Source: Prosthecobacter sp.
Lineage (GTDB): Bacteria; Verrucomicrobiota; Verrucomicrobiia; Verrucomicrobiales; Verrucomicrobiaceae
Reading direction: 5' to 3'
DNA: 55,484 bases
NCBI GenBank assembly: GCA_017853885.1
Contig: JAFMIR010000026.1
Location: 1-55,484 of the forward strand
This document shows positions 7,403 through 16,153 of this stretch, piece after piece (positions within the stretch are counted from its first letter, which is position 1; each line of letters begins with the position of its first letter). A program made the translations under genes and the position numbers. Under the pieces are notes generated by a model, which did no database searches, was not told the origin of the DNA, and saw only the letters and a list, made by a program, of their open reading frames with translations.

Positions 7403-7815
7403 TCACGCTCCTCACCGCAGACGAAGCCCATACTTGGGGCATGCGACTCGCGATGGCTCTCGCGGCGGGTGATGTCATCGCGCTTTGTGGCAAGCTCGGA
7501 GCAGGGAAGACGCAGATCACGAGGGGTATCGTTGCGGGCATGAAATCGAAGGCGGATGTCACGAGTCCCACCTTCACGCTCGTTCACGAATACCTCGATG
7601 GTCGCCTGCCGATCTTCCATTTCGACTTCTACCGCATGGAAAGTGCCGCCGAGGTCATCGGCATCGGCTGGGATGAGTACTTGAACGAGCCCGGCGTCAT
7701 CATCGTGGAGTGGGCGGACATGTATCCCGACCTCTTGCCGTCTTGCACACGCTGGTTTTACCTCGAAGCAAAGCCCGATGGCTCCCGCACGCTCAATGAG
7801 CGTGCGGTTGCGTGA
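7399..7815 (+). CDS. tsaE: tRNA threonylcarbamoyladenosine biosynthesis ATPase TsaE
   Basis: This 138-residue protein is the small P-loop ATPase of the TsaBDE complex, which makes the universal t6A37 modification of ANN-decoding tRNAs. Walker A is GKLGAGKT at residues 31-38. Family motifs follow: SPTFTLVHEY (about 56), HFDFYRM (about 73) and IIVEWADMYP (about 96). Length is within the usual 135-160. The start overlaps the thiL stop (ATGA at 7399-7402). tsaB and tsaD are not in the window. The last codons form a perfect hairpin that may help end the transcript. Confidence 0.95.
   Translation: MITLLTADEAHTWGMRLAMALAAGDVIALCGKLGAGKTQITRGIVAGMKSKADVTSPTFTLVHEYLDGRLPIFHFDFYRMESAAEVIGIGWDEYLNEPGVIIVEWADMYPDLLPSCTRWFYLEAKPDGSRTLNERAVA
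7785..7807 (+). terminator. Hairpin at the 3' end of tsaE
   Basis: A perfect 10-bp stem (CCGCACGCTC, 7785-7794; GAGCGTGCGG, 7798-7807) with a 3-base loop sits at the very end of the tsaE coding sequence, between two convergent genes. There is no T-tract, so it may be an RNA-stabilising 3' structure or an atypical terminator. Confidence 0.4.
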
Positions 7816-7842
7816 TGAGGGCTGGATTGCATTCTCGCTGAG

Positions 7843-9636
7843 TCACAAAGCCTCGTAGGCTACCAACGAAGGTTCCATGGCTTTGAGAGCCGTGGCCCAG
7901 AACTCGGGGCTGGCGAGGTCTTCGCCGAGGGTTTGCTTCACGACCTCTTCGCAGGTTGCGCTGCCGGTGAGGCTAAGGAAGGCCTCGTAACGTGGGAGGA
8001 AGGATGCGCCCTCGGCTTTGAAGCGGGCGAAGAGCGCTTGGCTGAGCAGGTAGCCAAACACATACGGGAAGTTATAGAAGCTGATGCCACTGATGAAGAA
8101 GTGCATCTTGTAGGCCCAGAACATGGGGTCGGTGCCATCACGGAGAAGTGTGTCGCCATACATTTTCCGCTGCGCCTCGGTCATGAGCTCGCGCAGGCGG
8201 CTCACGCTGACCTCACCGGCCGCACGCTCGGTGTAAAAGGTCTTCTCGAACTCGTAGCGCATCGGGATGTTGATCAGGTAGGCATGCGCCCGCAGCATCT
8301 CTTGGTCGAGCAGATAGGCTTTCGTGGCCTCGGTGATACCGGGATTGTTCATGAGGCCGGAAAGCAGGATCATTTCTCCGAAGTTCGAGGCCGTCTCGGC
8401 CAGCGTCATCGGGTAGTTCGCCGCGAAGGACCTCGCTGGACGCAGCACGCAGGAATGCCATGCGTGGCCGACCTCGTGGGCGAGTGTCACCATGTCGTGC
8501 ACCGTTTGATGGAAGGTCATGTACACGCGTTCTTCGCGCTTGAGTTGTGAGCCTGTGCAGAAAGCGCCCGGTCGCTTGCCCGCACGCGGCTGAGCCTCAA
8601 TCCAGCGATTGGCCAGCATCTCGCGAAAATAGGCACCAAGCCGCGGATAAGCCACACTAAAGGCCTGATCGACCGTTTTGCAGGCCTCATCCCAATCGAG
8701 CGGCTTTTCCTCCGGCGCGGCGATCTGCGGCGCTTCGAGATCAAAGTAGTGCAAAGCGGTTGTTCCCTGCAGTTTCGCGGCTTTGCGCAAAGCACGACGC
8801 GGCAGCTCAATGTGCGTGTGAATGGCCTCCAGCATGGCATCGAGCGATTTCCGGCTCATCGCGCCATCAAAAAGTGGAGTATCAAGGAAGTGCGGAATGC
8901 TGCGGCGGCAGTAAAGGCTGTGCCGCGTGCCCGCGATGCCATTGAGCGCCGCCGCGAGCGTCACCGCGTGATCGTTCCAAGGCTTCTGCCCGTCGTGAAA
9001 CGCTGCCTCGCGCAGCTTGCGGTCCGGTTCGGACATCAGCGCACGACGGCGCGACATCGCTACGATCTCCCTGTGCCCGTCCGGGAAGGTCATCTCGAAC
9101 TCCATCTTGCCCGTGAGCGTGTCGTAAAGCCTTCCCCAGGCATGCAGGCCGTTCACATTGAGGTCCGCGGCCAGTGATTCCATCTCTGCGCTCATTTGAT
9201 GCTGGCCCTCGTAGCGCAGACGCTTCACCGTGTGTTCAGCGTTGTTTAGCGAAGCATCCGCCAGCATAGAATGGAAGGCTTCATCGTTCAGCGCCGCAAG
9301 AATGGACCGCAGTGAGGCAAGTAGCTTCGTGCTCTCCGCCTCAAGTGTGGAGATCCACGCCTCGTCTGCCTTGACTGCTTCGTCATTGGCATCGTCCGCC
9401 GAAAGGCATCCCAGATAGGCCGAAAGATGCCCGAGGCGTTCGCTCAGCGATTCGATGGCGTTGATCGTCTTCGCGATTTCAGCCGTGTCCGAGCCCAGCG
9501 CCGTCGTGCTGGCCTTCATCGCCTCGATGTCTCGGAGGAGCACCGCCTTGAAGTCGTTGTAATCAGGCTTTCCAAAGCCGGAAAACCAAGATTCAAGCGA
9601 CCAGCGGTCAGACGTGGTGGGTGCATTGGACATCAT
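7843..9636 (-). CDS. M3 family oligoendopeptidase (PepF type)
   Basis: This 597-residue protein is a zinc oligopeptidase expected to act on short peptides in the cytoplasm; no signal peptide is seen. The catalytic HExxH is H387-E388-V-G-H391, continuing AWH, and the third zinc ligand is probably E414 in MTLAETASNFGEM, at the spacing usual for M3 (about 26 residues after E388). The N-terminal half is the helical lid domain of PepF. Downstream ISFYNFPYVFGYLLSQALF is characteristic of PepF C-termini. Length matches the family (about 600). The start is one of two adjacent ATGs at 9636 and 9633. It is convergent with tsaE; 9637-9738 upstream holds nothing clear. Confidence 0.95.
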   Translation of the reverse strand: MMSNAPTTSDRWSLESWFSGFGKPDYNDFKAVLLRDIEAMKASTTALGSDTAEIAKTINAIESLSERLGHLSAYLGCLSADDANDEAVKADEAWISTLEAESTKLLASLRSILAALNDEAFHSMLADASLNNAEHTVKRLRYEGQHQMSAEMESLAADLNVNGLHAWGRLYDTLTGKMEFEMTFPDGHREIVAMSRRRALMSEPDRKLREAAFHDGQKPWNDHAVTLAAALNGIAGTRHSLYCRRSIPHFLDTPLFDGAMSRKSLDAMLEAIHTHIELPRRALRKAAKLQGTTALHYFDLEAPQIAAPEEKPLDWDEACKTVDQAFSVAYPRLGAYFREMLANRWIEAQPRAGKRPGAFCTGSQLKREERVYMTFHQTVHDMVTLAHEVGHAWHSCVLRPARSFAANYPMTLAETASNFGEMILLSGLMNNPGITEATKAYLLDQEMLRAHAYLINIPMRYEFEKTFYTERAAGEVSVSRLRELMTEAQRKMYGDTLLRDGTDPMFWAYKMHFFISGISFYNFPYVFGYLLSQALFARFKAEGASFLPRYEAFLSLTGSATCEEVVKQTLGEDLASPEFWATALKAMEPSLVAYEAL

Positions 9637-9738
9637 GAGCTTCTCGTTACGTTAGAAGCGTTTATGCGCAACTCTGTAGCGACTCGATCAAGCCTTCGAG
9701 CGCGCTTGCTGTGCAGCTATGTCAGGATGATTCGACTC

Positions 9739-11844
9739 TCAGCAGTAAGCCGGTGTCATGACTTGGCCGGAGGCTAGCTGCAGACACACCAAGCTGGCTC
9801 CGCCTACGTGCAGCATGCGGTCCCCTAGAAAGTCTTCGCTGGCTTTGAGCGAGCCAGAGGTGTCGAAGACGAGCTTCCAGCGGGTTTCCGCGTTGCCTGG
9901 AAGCATGAGATCGCTGCCATTGCTCCCACGATTGAAAAAGAGCAGGATGGGTGCCTCACCCTGGATGCCATCGAGCAGGGCACCAAAGTGGCAGCGGCTG
10001 GGATCGTGCCATTCATCATGGCAAAGGAGGGAGCCGTTGCCCTCGAGCCACGTCACATCCGGTAGACCGCTGGCTGGGTTCAGTCGGCCGTTGAAGTAAT
10101 CGAAACGCCGCAGCGTGTGATGTTTGCGGCGAAGCTGAAGAAGCTGCCGCGTGAAAGAGAGCATGGACTCATCGCACTCCGTCCAATCGAGCCAGCTTAG
10201 CTCGTTGTCCTGACAGTAAGCATTGTTATTTCCCTGCTGTGTGCGGCCCCGTTCATCACCTGCATGAATAAAAGGCACTCCAGTGGACAGCAATAAGGTG
10301 GCCATCAGGCTGCGACGCAGACGGGCGCGGGTATCCTGCACGATGGCATCGTCGCTCGGGCCTTCCACGCCGCAGTTTACGCTGTGGTTGTGATCGTCGC
10401 CATCGCGATTTCCCTCGCCGTTGGCGAGGTTATGCTTACGTGAGTAGCTAACGAGATCGAGCAGAGTGAATCCGTCGTGCGAGGTGATGAGGTTGATGCT
10501 TGCCAGCGGTGGACGACCTGAGCTGCCGTAGATGTCTTGGCTGCCACAGAAGCGCTTGGCAAAATCAGCGGTGGTATCACTGTCACCCCGCCAAAATTTT
10601 CGAACGGTATCGCGGAATTTCCCATTCAGCTCACGCCAAGGTGCGGGGAAACCACCGACTTGATAGCTGTCCATTTTAGAGATGTCCCATGGTTCAGCGA
10701 TAAGCTTCACACGGGAGAGGATCGGGTCCTGTGCTACTGCGGCGAGGAAAGGTGCATGCTGGCTGTAGGCGTCGTGTTCATCACGAGCCACCGTGACAGC
10801 CAGATCAAAACGAAAACCATCGACATGCATCTCTGTGACCCAGTAGCGCAGGCTGTCGAGGATCAGGCGCAGGCCCGCAGGCTTGGCGGAGTCCACCGAG
10901 TTTCCGCATCCGGTGAGATTCAGGTAATTGTGATCGGCATCTTGCCGGTAGTACATGGCATCATCAAGGCCCCTGAACAGCATCGTGGGGCCGTGTGGAT
11001 CACCCTCGGCTGTATGATTGTAAACGACATCGAGTATCACCTCGATTCCTGCGGCGTGAAGGGCCTTCACCATGCCTTTGAACTCGCGTATCTGCTCCTG
11101 TGGATCGTGCGACGATGCATACCCACCATGCGGGGCGAAGAAGCCGAGCGTGTTGTAGCCCCAAAAGTTTGTGAGGCCTCGTTCGATCAGGAAAGCATCA
11201 TCCAGATGCGCATGCACCGGCAACAACTGCAGCGCAGTAATGCCTAGTTCACGCAGGTAGTTCGTCACCAGTGGATGTGCCAGGCCGGCGTAAGTGCCGC
11301 GCAGATGCGTTGGTAGCCCAGGATGCGTTTGCGTGAAGCCTTTCACATGCAATTCATAAATAACCGTGTCTTGCCACGGTGTGTGAAGAAACCTGTCACC
11401 CTGCCAGTCAAAGGTTTCATTCACCACCACACTCTTCAGCGCCATTTGGCCATTGTCGATGCTGCCTGGTGGGTGCCGTGGATCAGGCATGTTGAGCATA
11501 TGATCCGCAGCATTGGGCAGTCCAATGATGGCTCGCGCATAGGGATCGAGCAGCAGCTTCTTCGCGTTGAATCGAAGCCCTCTCTCCGGATGCCACGGCC
11601 CCTGCGCACGGTAGCCGTAAAGTGTGCCTGGAGAAACCTCACGTAACGTGGCATGCCAGTGGTGATTGCCCCCCTTCCTCATGCGAACACGACCAATCTC
11701 CTGCCGGCCATCTGCCGAATCATAAAGGCACAAATCTATTGCCAGCGCGTTTTGCGAGAACACCACGAAGCGCGCCCCTTCGGTGGTGAAGGTCACGCCC
11801 GGCGTCAGAGGCTCAGTTTGGGTAAAGGATACGGGCGGAAGCAT
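9739..11844 (-). CDS. glgX: Glycogen debranching enzyme GlgX (GH13 isoamylase type)
   Basis: This 701-residue protein hydrolyses alpha-1,6 branches of glycogen limit dextrins. It has an N-terminal CBM48 carbohydrate-binding domain (about 10-110, GTLYGYRAQGPWHPERG) and a GH13 barrel. The catalytic residues are D347 (VDGFRFDLAV), E384 (LIAEPWDIS) and D457 (ITSHDGFTLLDL), with VILDVVYNHTAEGD as conserved region I. The CQDNELSWLDW motif is characteristic of GlgX/isoamylases. Length is close to E. coli GlgX (657). The preceding same-strand gene is an NDP-sugar nucleotidyltransferase 95 bases upstream, so both may serve storage-glucan metabolism, but no glgA, glgB or glgP is here. Confidence 0.95.
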   Translation of the reverse strand: MLPPVSFTQTEPLTPGVTFTTEGARFVVFSQNALAIDLCLYDSADGRQEIGRVRMRKGGNHHWHATLREVSPGTLYGYRAQGPWHPERGLRFNAKKLLLDPYARAIIGLPNAADHMLNMPDPRHPPGSIDNGQMALKSVVVNETFDWQGDRFLHTPWQDTVIYELHVKGFTQTHPGLPTHLRGTYAGLAHPLVTNYLRELGITALQLLPVHAHLDDAFLIERGLTNFWGYNTLGFFAPHGGYASSHDPQEQIREFKGMVKALHAAGIEVILDVVYNHTAEGDPHGPTMLFRGLDDAMYYRQDADHNYLNLTGCGNSVDSAKPAGLRLILDSLRYWVTEMHVDGFRFDLAVTVARDEHDAYSQHAPFLAAVAQDPILSRVKLIAEPWDISKMDSYQVGGFPAPWRELNGKFRDTVRKFWRGDSDTTADFAKRFCGSQDIYGSSGRPPLASINLITSHDGFTLLDLVSYSRKHNLANGEGNRDGDDHNHSVNCGVEGPSDDAIVQDTRARLRRSLMATLLLSTGVPFIHAGDERGRTQQGNNNAYCQDNELSWLDWTECDESMLSFTRQLLQLRRKHHTLRRFDYFNGRLNPASGLPDVTWLEGNGSLLCHDEWHDPSRCHFGALLDGIQGEAPILLFFNRGSNGSDLMLPGNAETRWKLVFDTSGSLKASEDFLGDRMLHVGGASLVCLQLASGQVMTPAYC

Positions 11845-11939
11845 GGGGAAGTCGCCAAAAAGTCAGGTTGTTGAAAATTTGGAACTTACAAAGCAGGCTT
11901 TTGACCCTCTTGACAAATGATGACGCTTTTTTGGCGTGA

Positions 11940-12851
11940 TCATCCCCAGAGTGACTCCGGATACACGCCCTTGTCCACCAGTTCGCGGATCGAGCGCACG
12001 ACGTCTGATTTGTCCTCCGGGTAGGTTACGCCAAACCATGAGTCGTTTGATTCCAGCACTCGCACGTCGGCGCTGCCATTTTTGATCAGCGTGTCCACTT
12101 CCTTGGGGACATAGCACTCTGCCTTCAAATCGGTGCCACGTTCCTTCATGAACTCAGCAAAAGCCGCGCGCAGGCGACCAAAGATGTCCGGCATGAAGCC
12201 GAAGAAGTTCATCGACACCACTTCATTGCCAGTGAGTGACACGTAAGCACCCTCAACTTCGCGGTTTTCCGCACCATCGGCCGTTTTGAAGATCTTTGTC
12301 ATCTCGGTGACATCTGATAGCATGCCATCTAGGCCGCGAGTGCATACGCCGCGGGCCACGCTGCCATGTTCGGATAGCGTGTTGCGCAGGTAATAACCCA
12401 CCATTGAATAGTGGCTCTTGCCATCTGCAGAACGCACTGTGGTCAGGTCCGCGGACATCTTCTGGTAGGCGTCCTTTCCATAGAAATCGTCGGCATTAAT
12501 CATGAGAAACGGTTCGCGCACCACTTTCTCGGCGGCGAGGAGCGCATGTGTGGTTCCCCAAGGCTTGGTGCGACCTTCAGGCACCGTAAAACCGGGTGGC
12601 AGATCGTGCAGATCCTGAAAGGCGTAGTCGACCGCGATGCGACTGGCAAAGCGGGAACCGATCTGATCCTTGAAAAGCTGCTCAAAATCACGGCGGATCA
12701 CAAAGACCACTTTGCCAAACCCGGCACGAATCGCGTCAAATACTGAGTAATCCAGCATCACTTCCCCACTGGGCCCCATGGCATCAAGTTGTTTCAGGCC
12801 GCCGTAGCGGCTGCCCATGCCAGCAGCGAGAATGAGAAGAGTCGGTTTCAT
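11940..12851 (-). CDS. Sugar-phosphate nucleotidyltransferase
   Basis: This 303-residue protein has the NDP-sugar pyrophosphorylase fold. The N-terminal loop LAAGMGSRYGGLKQ (about residue 7) binds the nucleotide, MINADDFYG (about 108) supplies a metal-binding aspartate, and PWGTTHALLAAEKV is the following substrate loop. It would couple a sugar 1-phosphate and NTP to an NDP-sugar plus pyrophosphate. Which sugar and nucleotide cannot be read safely; it is not a close match to GalU, GlgC or RmlA. Start: the frame is open to 12935, but the ATG at 12851 puts the glycine-rich loop at the usual distance from the N-terminus. It is upstream of glgX on the same strand. Confidence 0.88.
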   Translation of the reverse strand: MKPTLLILAAGMGSRYGGLKQLDAMGPSGEVMLDYSVFDAIRAGFGKVVFVIRRDFEQLFKDQIGSRFASRIAVDYAFQDLHDLPPGFTVPEGRTKPWGTTHALLAAEKVVREPFLMINADDFYGKDAYQKMSADLTTVRSADGKSHYSMVGYYLRNTLSEHGSVARGVCTRGLDGMLSDVTEMTKIFKTADGAENREVEGAYVSLTGNEVVSMNFFGFMPDIFGRLRAAFAEFMKERGTDLKAECYVPKEVDTLIKNGSADVRVLESNDSWFGVTYPEDKSDVVRSIRELVDKGVYPESLWG

Positions 12852-12947
12852 GTGGGTTTGTCGGTAATCAAAAGAGAGACAGTCCGACGGGGCGGGTGGG
12901 GTTTCAAGTTTGAGCTTCCAAGTTTCCCTCAGCACCGCGGTGGGAGT

Positions 12948-13400
12948 TTATGCCTCTAGGATCATTTGTGCTGGGTCGATGGCCAAATCGACTGTCAGCC
13001 CGTATTCGAGTCCTTCAATCCAAGGAGCTAGCACCTCCAGCACACCTACTGCTTGAAAATGCTTCGGTTTTGTCTCGGGATGGGGAAGGTAGATCAGTGC
13101 GTTGTAGGTCTGTTCACCCTGCTGCAGTCTGGCGTTGAAAAAGGAAAATGTCTCCGCCGGTTCCGTGGGATGCCATTTCAAGTGCTCAAACGTGCGCCAC
13201 GGCCGGATCACGCGGTGCCGTTGCGGCTTGATGGAAAGATTGAGCGTTCCTTGGTAGTAGTCACCTAGGTCCAGACCTAAGCGCGCAAAGTGTTCACGTT
13301 GCATCGCTATCGTGCCACTAGGGAAACGCGGATCACCGTTTAATCCCGAAGCAACACGGTGCCCGCGCACAATGCGGGTGGAGGAAACAGGCCAAGACAT
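12948..13400 (-). CDS. Small protein resembling CTP-dependent riboflavin kinase (RibK/DUF120) fold
   Basis: This protein has 150 residues from the ATG at 13400; an alternative ATG at 13463 would add 21. I see a layout like archaeal RibK proteins. A first strand with VASGLNGDPRFP (compare SGLGEG) is followed by a helix ending in FARLGL, then YYQGTLNLSI (compare YEGTLNLKL), a variable middle, a segment with FFNARL, and a closing VLEVLAPWIEGLEYGLTVDLAID (compare EIIAP, LREQFNLKDGDVIKI). This is resemblance by eye from memory of the family, not a search result, and enzymatic activity is not shown. It follows the Tm-1-like gene by 85 bases on the same strand. If not RibK-like, it is an unknown cradle-loop-barrel-like protein. 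Confidence 0.7.
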   Translation of the reverse strand: MSWPVSSTRIVRGHRVASGLNGDPRFPSGTIAMQREHFARLGLDLGDYYQGTLNLSIKPQRHRVIRPWRTFEHLKWHPTEPAETFSFFNARLQQGEQTYNALIYLPHPETKPKHFQAVGVLEVLAPWIEGLEYGLTVDLAIDPAQMILEA

Positions 13401-13485
13401 CCTCGTATCATCCGATTTCTGTTTCGAAAGCGCAAGTCCCATGCCTGCCGCATGGCGGAGCATGAATGCATCTCCCCATAGCACT

Positions 13486-14700
13486 TCAGATGCCACGCGC
13501 AGCCATGCTCGCCAGCAGAGTCCTTGCACAGGCCTCTGCGAATTCGGGCGCATTGATTTCGCAGTCGAGTTCGATGAGTGGGATACCGGGTTTGAGATGG
13601 GTTTTGATGCTCTGGAATAGCGCAGCGTCGGCCTCAGGCTTGTGAAAAGGTTTTCCAGCAGCGCTGATGATGCTGATGGCTCTTTTCGGCAGCAGCACAG
13701 TGACCGGTCCTAGGCTAGCGTTGGCTTTGGTGGCAAGGATGCGTCCCAGTTCAGCACATTCGGCGGCATCGGTGCGCATCAACGTGACCTGGGGGTTGTG
13801 GAGGTAAAAAGTGCGTGCCTCAAACTTCGCTGGTACAGTGGCGCGTTCGCCAAAGTTCACCATGTCGAGGCAGCCGGGTGTGATGATGGAGGGTATTCCC
13901 GCCTTCGCCGCAGCATTGAGCCTTGATGGGCCCGCACCCAAGATGCCGCCCACGAGCTCATCTGCCCACTCGGTCGTCGTGATGTCCAAAACACCGGCGA
14001 ACATGCCACTTTCGATGAGTGACTCCATGATGCGACCGCCTGTGCCGGTGGCGTGAAACACCAGCACCTCGTAGCCCGCCTCTTCGAGAATTTTTTTAGC
14101 CAAGTTCACACAATCTGTCGTGTTGCCAAACATTGAGGCGGCGATGAGCGGCTTGTCTTCTCCAGCTGGAACATGGGTTTCCACCATGCCGCAGATGGCA
14201 CCGGCGGCACGCGCCATAAGCACACGGGAGATGCGGTTGATGCCGCTCACATCCACGATGCTCGGGAACATTACAATGTCCTTCGTGCCCACATAGGGTG
14301 CTACATTGCCGGCTGCCAACGTGGAGACCATCACTTTGGGGAATCCAACGGGCAGAGATCGCATGGCTGCACTGCCGATAGCAGTGCCACCACCGCCGCC
14401 CAAGGAGATGACACCCTGCACGCTGCCTTCACTTACCCGTTTAGAAAGGTAAACGGCCGCCGCTCCTGCCATGGCGGTGACGGCCTCGCCACGATCCTTG
14501 CGTGCCATAATAGCCGCGAGGTCCACGCCGTTTGCGGCGGCGACTTCTTCTCGGGTGACATCCGGCTGCACCTGTGGTGACTCACCGCTGCCGGCATCGA
14601 TGAGCAGTGTCTTATGGCCGCGGGCGCGGATGATCTCCGCCACATAAGCGTGTTCATGGCCTTTGGTGTCGAGGGTGCCGAGGACTGCGATGGTGGACAT
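13486..14700 (-). CDS. Tm-1-like ATP-binding protein (UPF0261)
   Basis: This 404-residue protein matches UPF0261, the N-terminal half of the tomato virus-resistance protein Tm-1. Recognisable segments are MSTIAVLGTLDTKGHEHAYV at the start, a glycine-rich loop ISLGGGGGTAIGSAAM (about 100), VSTLAAGNVAPYVGTKDI (about 128), FHATGTGGRIMESLI (about 215) and ITPGCLDMVNFG (about 270). In plants and many microbes this domain is joined to, or next to, a TIM-barrel protein; no such partner is here. The catalytic role is unknown. The frame stays open to 15573, but that part is antisense to the peptidase gene at 14851; the ATG at 14700 gives the family N-terminus. Confidence 0.93.
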   Translation of the reverse strand: MSTIAVLGTLDTKGHEHAYVAEIIRARGHKTLLIDAGSGESPQVQPDVTREEVAAANGVDLAAIMARKDRGEAVTAMAGAAAVYLSKRVSEGSVQGVISLGGGGGTAIGSAAMRSLPVGFPKVMVSTLAAGNVAPYVGTKDIVMFPSIVDVSGINRISRVLMARAAGAICGMVETHVPAGEDKPLIAASMFGNTTDCVNLAKKILEEAGYEVLVFHATGTGGRIMESLIESGMFAGVLDITTTEWADELVGGILGAGPSRLNAAAKAGIPSIITPGCLDMVNFGERATVPAKFEARTFYLHNPQVTLMRTDAAECAELGRILATKANASLGPVTVLLPKRAISIISAAGKPFHKPEADAALFQSIKTHLKPGIPLIELDCEINAPEFAEACARTLLASMAARGI

Positions 14701-14805
14701 AAGCAAAATAGACCTGATTGAAATCGAAGGGCGTCTGGATGACAACTCTTCAAACAACGCAGGCATACACTTTGCACTATCCATTCTCCTCACGGGGAAA
14801 TGGGG

Positions 14806-14835
14806 TTGCGTATGGCGGGGTGGCCAGCTTATAAA
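14806..14835 (+). promoter_or_regulatory. Candidate promoter of the exported metallopeptidase
   Basis: TTGCGT (14806-14811) and TATAAA (14830-14835) are 18 bases apart. The -10 is good, the -35 matches only its first half. Transcription would begin about 8-9 bases before the ATG at 14851, giving a very short leader without a Shine-Dalgarno sequence. Confidence 0.35.
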
Positions 14836-14850
14836 ACATTTCAGTCCACC

Positions 14851-16149
14851 ATGATTCACCGCTTCAGTCTTCCGCTTTTGTTGCTTGCCAATGCACTGCA
14901 TGCTCAACCGTTGGAACGTCAATGGAAAGACACGCAGGGAAGGGTGATCCAGGCGGTCTACGTCGCGAGCACTGTGGACAGCGTCACCATTCGCATGGCG
15001 GATGGAAAGCAGCACACGCTGCCACTTGTCCGCCTCAGTGCCGATGATCAGGCGTTTGTGAAGAGCCAAGCTGCGTCCGCTGCTGCCACGAAGCCCGGGG
15101 TTGATGTGGTCCCTGATCCCGCCAGACTGCCTGTGGAGAAGCGCGCTTGGCCTGCGCAAGTGGAGGTGCCTGCGAAGTCTGTCGAGATAACCCCGACCGT
15201 TGAAAACGCGGCCGCAAGGGAGTTTGTGTATCAATCCGAAGGGTTTGTGTTCACTTCGCAGGCCAAACTGGCCGGCAGCATGATGAAGGAGGTGGCTCGT
15301 ACTTTTGAAGCTACAAAATCGCTTGTTGCTGCGTTGCCTTGGGGGGTGGTTTGTCAGCCTCCGGAGGGTTTTGAGCGCTACAAGGCCGCGCTGTATGAGA
15401 CACGAGACGATTACAAGGCTGCGGGCGGCCCGGAGAATTCGGGCGGTGTTTACATGAGTGGCCCAAAGGTTTTCATGATTCCGTTTCCCAGTCTTGGCTT
15501 GGAAATGCGCGGTAAGACATGGTTCAAGGACGATACCTACCGAAGTGATACGCTGGTGCATGAAATCACGCATCAGGTTATGGACAGCTACTTGCCGTTC
15601 CTGCCCAAGTGGGTCATCGAAGGCACCGCCGAATACACCGAAAACTTACCCTACAAAAGCGGCACTTTCCGCGTCGATGGTCACAAGGGCGGCATGAAGG
15701 ATGCCGTCAGCGAGGCTGCTCGCCGAGCCTTCTCTCCGCAGATTCCCAGCCTTAAGGAGCATATGACCATGAATCGTGCCGCTTGGGACGCTATCGCCGA
15801 CAGGTCAAATGAAGGCATGGGTGAGCTTTACTTCCGCTCCTACCTTTTGGTGTATTTTTTCAATCATCTTGACGGAGACAAGAAGGGCTCTCGCTTCATC
15901 AAGTTTATGGATGCTGTTTATGGCGAAGTGAAGGCGCTTCGGGACTTTTTTGCTGATCCCCGGGTGAAACGCTATCCGGACGGTCGCTTTAGTTATCCCC
16001 AAAATTTCCCTCCACCGGACATGAAGCCCGAAAGCGCGCCTTTTAAGCATTTGGAGATCCTCATGGATGGAAGAAGTTATGCACAGCTCGTCGAACAGAT
16101 CAAAAACGCCTACAAGGATGTGGGCGTGAAGCTGACGGTTGGAGAATGA
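14851..16149 (+). CDS. Exported SHD1-domain zinc metallopeptidase (DUF1570-like)
   Basis: This 432-residue protein has a signal peptide (MIHRFSLPLLLLANALHAQ). A SHD1-type beta module follows (about 20-72): REWxD-like QWKDTQGRVIQAVYV, then VTIRMADGKQHTLPLVRLSADDQ. This small domain is common at the N-terminus of exported Verrucomicrobia and Planctomycetes proteins. The catalytic domain carries H237-E-I-T-H241 and WVIEGTAEY, with E257 the probable third zinc ligand, the gluzincin pattern also seen in DUF1570 proteins. Substrate is unknown; it should act in the periplasm or outside. The start at 14851 is chosen over an upstream frame extension because it begins the signal peptide. Its stop lies five bases from the end of the convergent methyltransferase gene. 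Confidence 0.9.
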   Translation: MIHRFSLPLLLLANALHAQPLERQWKDTQGRVIQAVYVASTVDSVTIRMADGKQHTLPLVRLSADDQAFVKSQAASAAATKPGVDVVPDPARLPVEKRAWPAQVEVPAKSVEITPTVENAAAREFVYQSEGFVFTSQAKLAGSMMKEVARTFEATKSLVAALPWGVVCQPPEGFERYKAALYETRDDYKAAGGPENSGGVYMSGPKVFMIPFPSLGLEMRGKTWFKDDTYRSDTLVHEITHQVMDSYLPFLPKWVIEGTAEYTENLPYKSGTFRVDGHKGGMKDAVSEAARRAFSPQIPSLKEHMTMNRAAWDAIADRSNEGMGELYFRSYLLVYFFNHLDGDKKGSRFIKFMDAVYGEVKALRDFFADPRVKRYPDGRFSYPQNFPPPDMKPESAPFKHLEILMDGRSYAQLVEQIKNAYKDVGVKLTVGE

Positions 16150-16153
16150 GCTG

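Noticed and set aside
14701..15573. N-terminal extension of the UPF0261 frame
   Set aside because: It is antisense to the exported peptidase, and the ATG at 14700 gives the exact family N-terminus.
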